A stretch of 7,090 bases of DNA, taken from NCBI GenBank assembly GCA_007128995.1, contig SKWJ01000311.1:1-7090 (forward strand), in the 5' to 3' direction. Every line of letters begins with the position of its first letter. The stretch's first letter is position 1. Source of the stretch: Paracoccaceae bacterium. GTDB lineage: Bacteria > Pseudomonadota > Alphaproteobacteria > Rhodobacterales > Rhodobacteraceae. A program made the translations under genes and the position numbers. This document shows, piece after piece, positions 5,964 to 7,090 of this stretch. Under the pieces are notes generated by a model. That model did not search any database, had not been told where the DNA came from, and worked only from the letters and a program-made list of their open reading frames with translations.

Positions 5964-7037
5964 ATGATCCCCATGCCCACCAAGGACAGCCCTGTCTGGC
6001 GCGACACCGAAGAGCTGGAATGCGTGGCCGTTCTGCCCGAAGCGCCGGACGTCAAGACATTCGTGTTCCGCCCGCCCTCTGCGGCTGTTTTCGTGTATCG
6101 TGCAGGACAGTTCCTGACACTGGATCTGCCAGTGCCCGGTGGGACAGTACAGCGCTGCTATACGATTTCGTCTTCGCCTGTGACCTCGGCCTATCTGAGC
6201 GTCACCACCAAGCTTCAGCCCGGCTCAGTCGGAACCGAATGGATGCATGCACATCTGAAAGTGGGTATGCGGCTGCGCGCCCATGGTCCTGCTGGTCTGT
6301 TTCATCTGCCCCCCCAACCCGACGGAAAGTTCCTGTTCATCGCGGCAGGGTCCGGCGTGACGCCGATGATGTCCATGGCGACGACGCTGTTCGAGCGCGG
6401 CGAAGACCCTGATATCTGCTTCATCCTCTGCGCGCGGCGGCCCAGTGACCTGATTTTCCGGCGCAGGCTGGAATACATGGCATCGCGCGTGTCCGGGCTG
6501 GCCTTGCATTTTGTTGTCAGTCGCCCCGAACCCTATGAGGTCTGGACCGGCTATCGCGGCCAGTTCAACCAGCTCATGCTGGGGCTGATGTGCAACGACT
6601 ATCTGGACCGCGATGTGTATTGCTGCGGCCCAGAGAGCTTCATGAACGCTGTGCGCGAGATCCTGATCTCACTGGGCTATGACATGGCCCGGTATCATCA
6701 AGAATCCTTCCACGCCCCTGCAGAAAGCGTTTCGGAAATCAAAGACTTTGATGATCCGGTCCCGGACGAGACAGCACAGGCCGAGCTGGTCTTTGCACGC
6801 TCTGGCGTCACCGTCAGTTGCACCGAAGGCGATACGGTGATGCAGGTGGCACGCGCCAACGGACTGCCCGTCGCATCCGGGTGCAATTTCGGGCTATGCG
6901 GCACGTGCAAGACGCGCAAGATCTCTGGCGATGTGCATATGGTGCATAATGGCGGTATCTCTGATGACGATATTGCGGATGGCTATATCCTGCCCTGTTG
7001 CGCGCGCCCGCTGGGGCGGGTCGAGGTGGATGCGTGA
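5964..7037 (+). CDS. FAD/NAD(P)H/[2Fe-2S] reductase partner of the Rieske oxygenase (GbcB-like)
   Basis: Predicted electron-transfer partner that takes two electrons from NAD(P)H and passes them singly to the neighbouring Rieske oxygenase. The 357-residue protein has the order flavin domain, nucleotide domain, plant-type ferredoxin. The flavin motif is R64-C-Y66-T67 (RCYTISS). The nucleotide fold shows GSGVTP (129-134) and CGPESF (221-226). The C-terminal [2Fe-2S] site is C307-x4-C312-x2-C315-x29-C345. The stretch NGGISDDDIADGY before the last cysteine is typical of the GbcB/hybrid-cluster-reductase group. The ATG at 5964 is chosen because GGAG at 5952-5955 is well placed; a longer open frame reaching to 5787 overlaps the oxygenase gene and its extra residues look non-native. 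The four-base gap to the oxygenase and the four-base overlap with the next gene indicate translational coupling. The role is confident; the preference for NADH is inferred from the family. Confidence 0.92.
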   Translation: MIPMPTKDSPVWRDTEELECVAVLPEAPDVKTFVFRPPSAAVFVYRAGQFLTLDLPVPGGTVQRCYTISSSPVTSAYLSVTTKLQPGSVGTEWMHAHLKVGMRLRAHGPAGLFHLPPQPDGKFLFIAAGSGVTPMMSMATTLFERGEDPDICFILCARRPSDLIFRRRLEYMASRVSGLALHFVVSRPEPYEVWTGYRGQFNQLMLGLMCNDYLDRDVYCCGPESFMNAVREILISLGYDMARYHQESFHAPAESVSEIKDFDDPVPDETAQAELVFARSGVTVSCTEGDTVMQVARANGLPVASGCNFGLCGTCKTRKISGDVHMVHNGGISDDDIADGYILPCCARPLGRVEVDA

Positions 7038-7090
7038 GCGCGATAGCGCAGCGCGCATCGGACCGCCGCCGCCCGCGTGGATTTCTGGAC
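7034..7090 (+). CDS. Start of a further operon gene, cut by the window edge
   Basis: A GTG at 7034 overlaps the reductase stop codon (GTGA) and stays open for 19 codons to the edge. GAGG at 7023-7026 lies seven bases upstream, a good ribosome binding site. The visible protein starts MSAIAQRASDRRR, basic and arginine-rich, too short to assign to a family. The other candidate, an ATG at 7030, is also open but sits only three bases after that site, so it is less likely. Tight overlap suggests this gene belongs to the same operon; a transporter part, a C1-handling enzyme or a regulator would all fit. Confidence 0.5.
   Translation, partial: MSAIAQRASDRRRPRGFLD

Overview
The window looks like part of an alphaproteobacterial chromosome or plasmid, most likely Rhodobacterales (Roseobacter or Paracoccus-like). 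The basis is a GC-rich coding style with Rhodobacterales-like protein families and tight operon packing; this is an impression, since no phylogeny was run. It holds one leftward gene, a divergent intergenic region, and a rightward set of genes that runs off the right edge. I see no mobile element, tRNA, rRNA or CRISPR array.

Left part (1-266): no convincing gene. It holds an AT-rich first 50 bases and two inverted-repeat structures. The leftward gene (267-2048) is a full-length IlvD/Edd-family sugar-acid dehydratase, closest by recollection to D-xylonate/L-arabinonate dehydratases, with all three [2Fe-2S] cysteines in place.

Middle part (2049-2664): a 263-base divergent control region with several short palindromes, including a 5-3-5 inverted repeat just ahead of a TTGACA box. 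It is followed by a probable 61-residue single-pass membrane protein and a 167-base gap that ends in an inverted repeat covering the start codon of the next gene.

Right part (2665-7090): a compact operon for oxidative N-demethylation of a quaternary ammonium compound. It has a DgcA/N-methylproline-demethylase-type flavoprotein, a Rieske non-haem iron oxygenase of the GbcA/Stc2 group, and its FAD/NAD/[2Fe-2S] reductase. A fourth gene starts in a 4-base overlap and is cut by the window edge. The proposed logic is that NADH electrons pass through the reductase to the Rieske oxygenase, which removes one N-methyl as formaldehyde, and the flavoprotein then removes a methyl from the resulting tertiary amine. 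Two demethylations suit proline betaine (stachydrine) or hydroxyproline betaine well. Glycine betaine is possible, but no dgcB, ETF or sarcosine oxidase genes are visible here. The substrate cannot be fixed from this window.

The enzyme families are established ones. The points most worth checking are the substrate, unusual active-site residues, the small membrane protein, the start-codon hairpin, and the pairing with a sugar-acid dehydratase.
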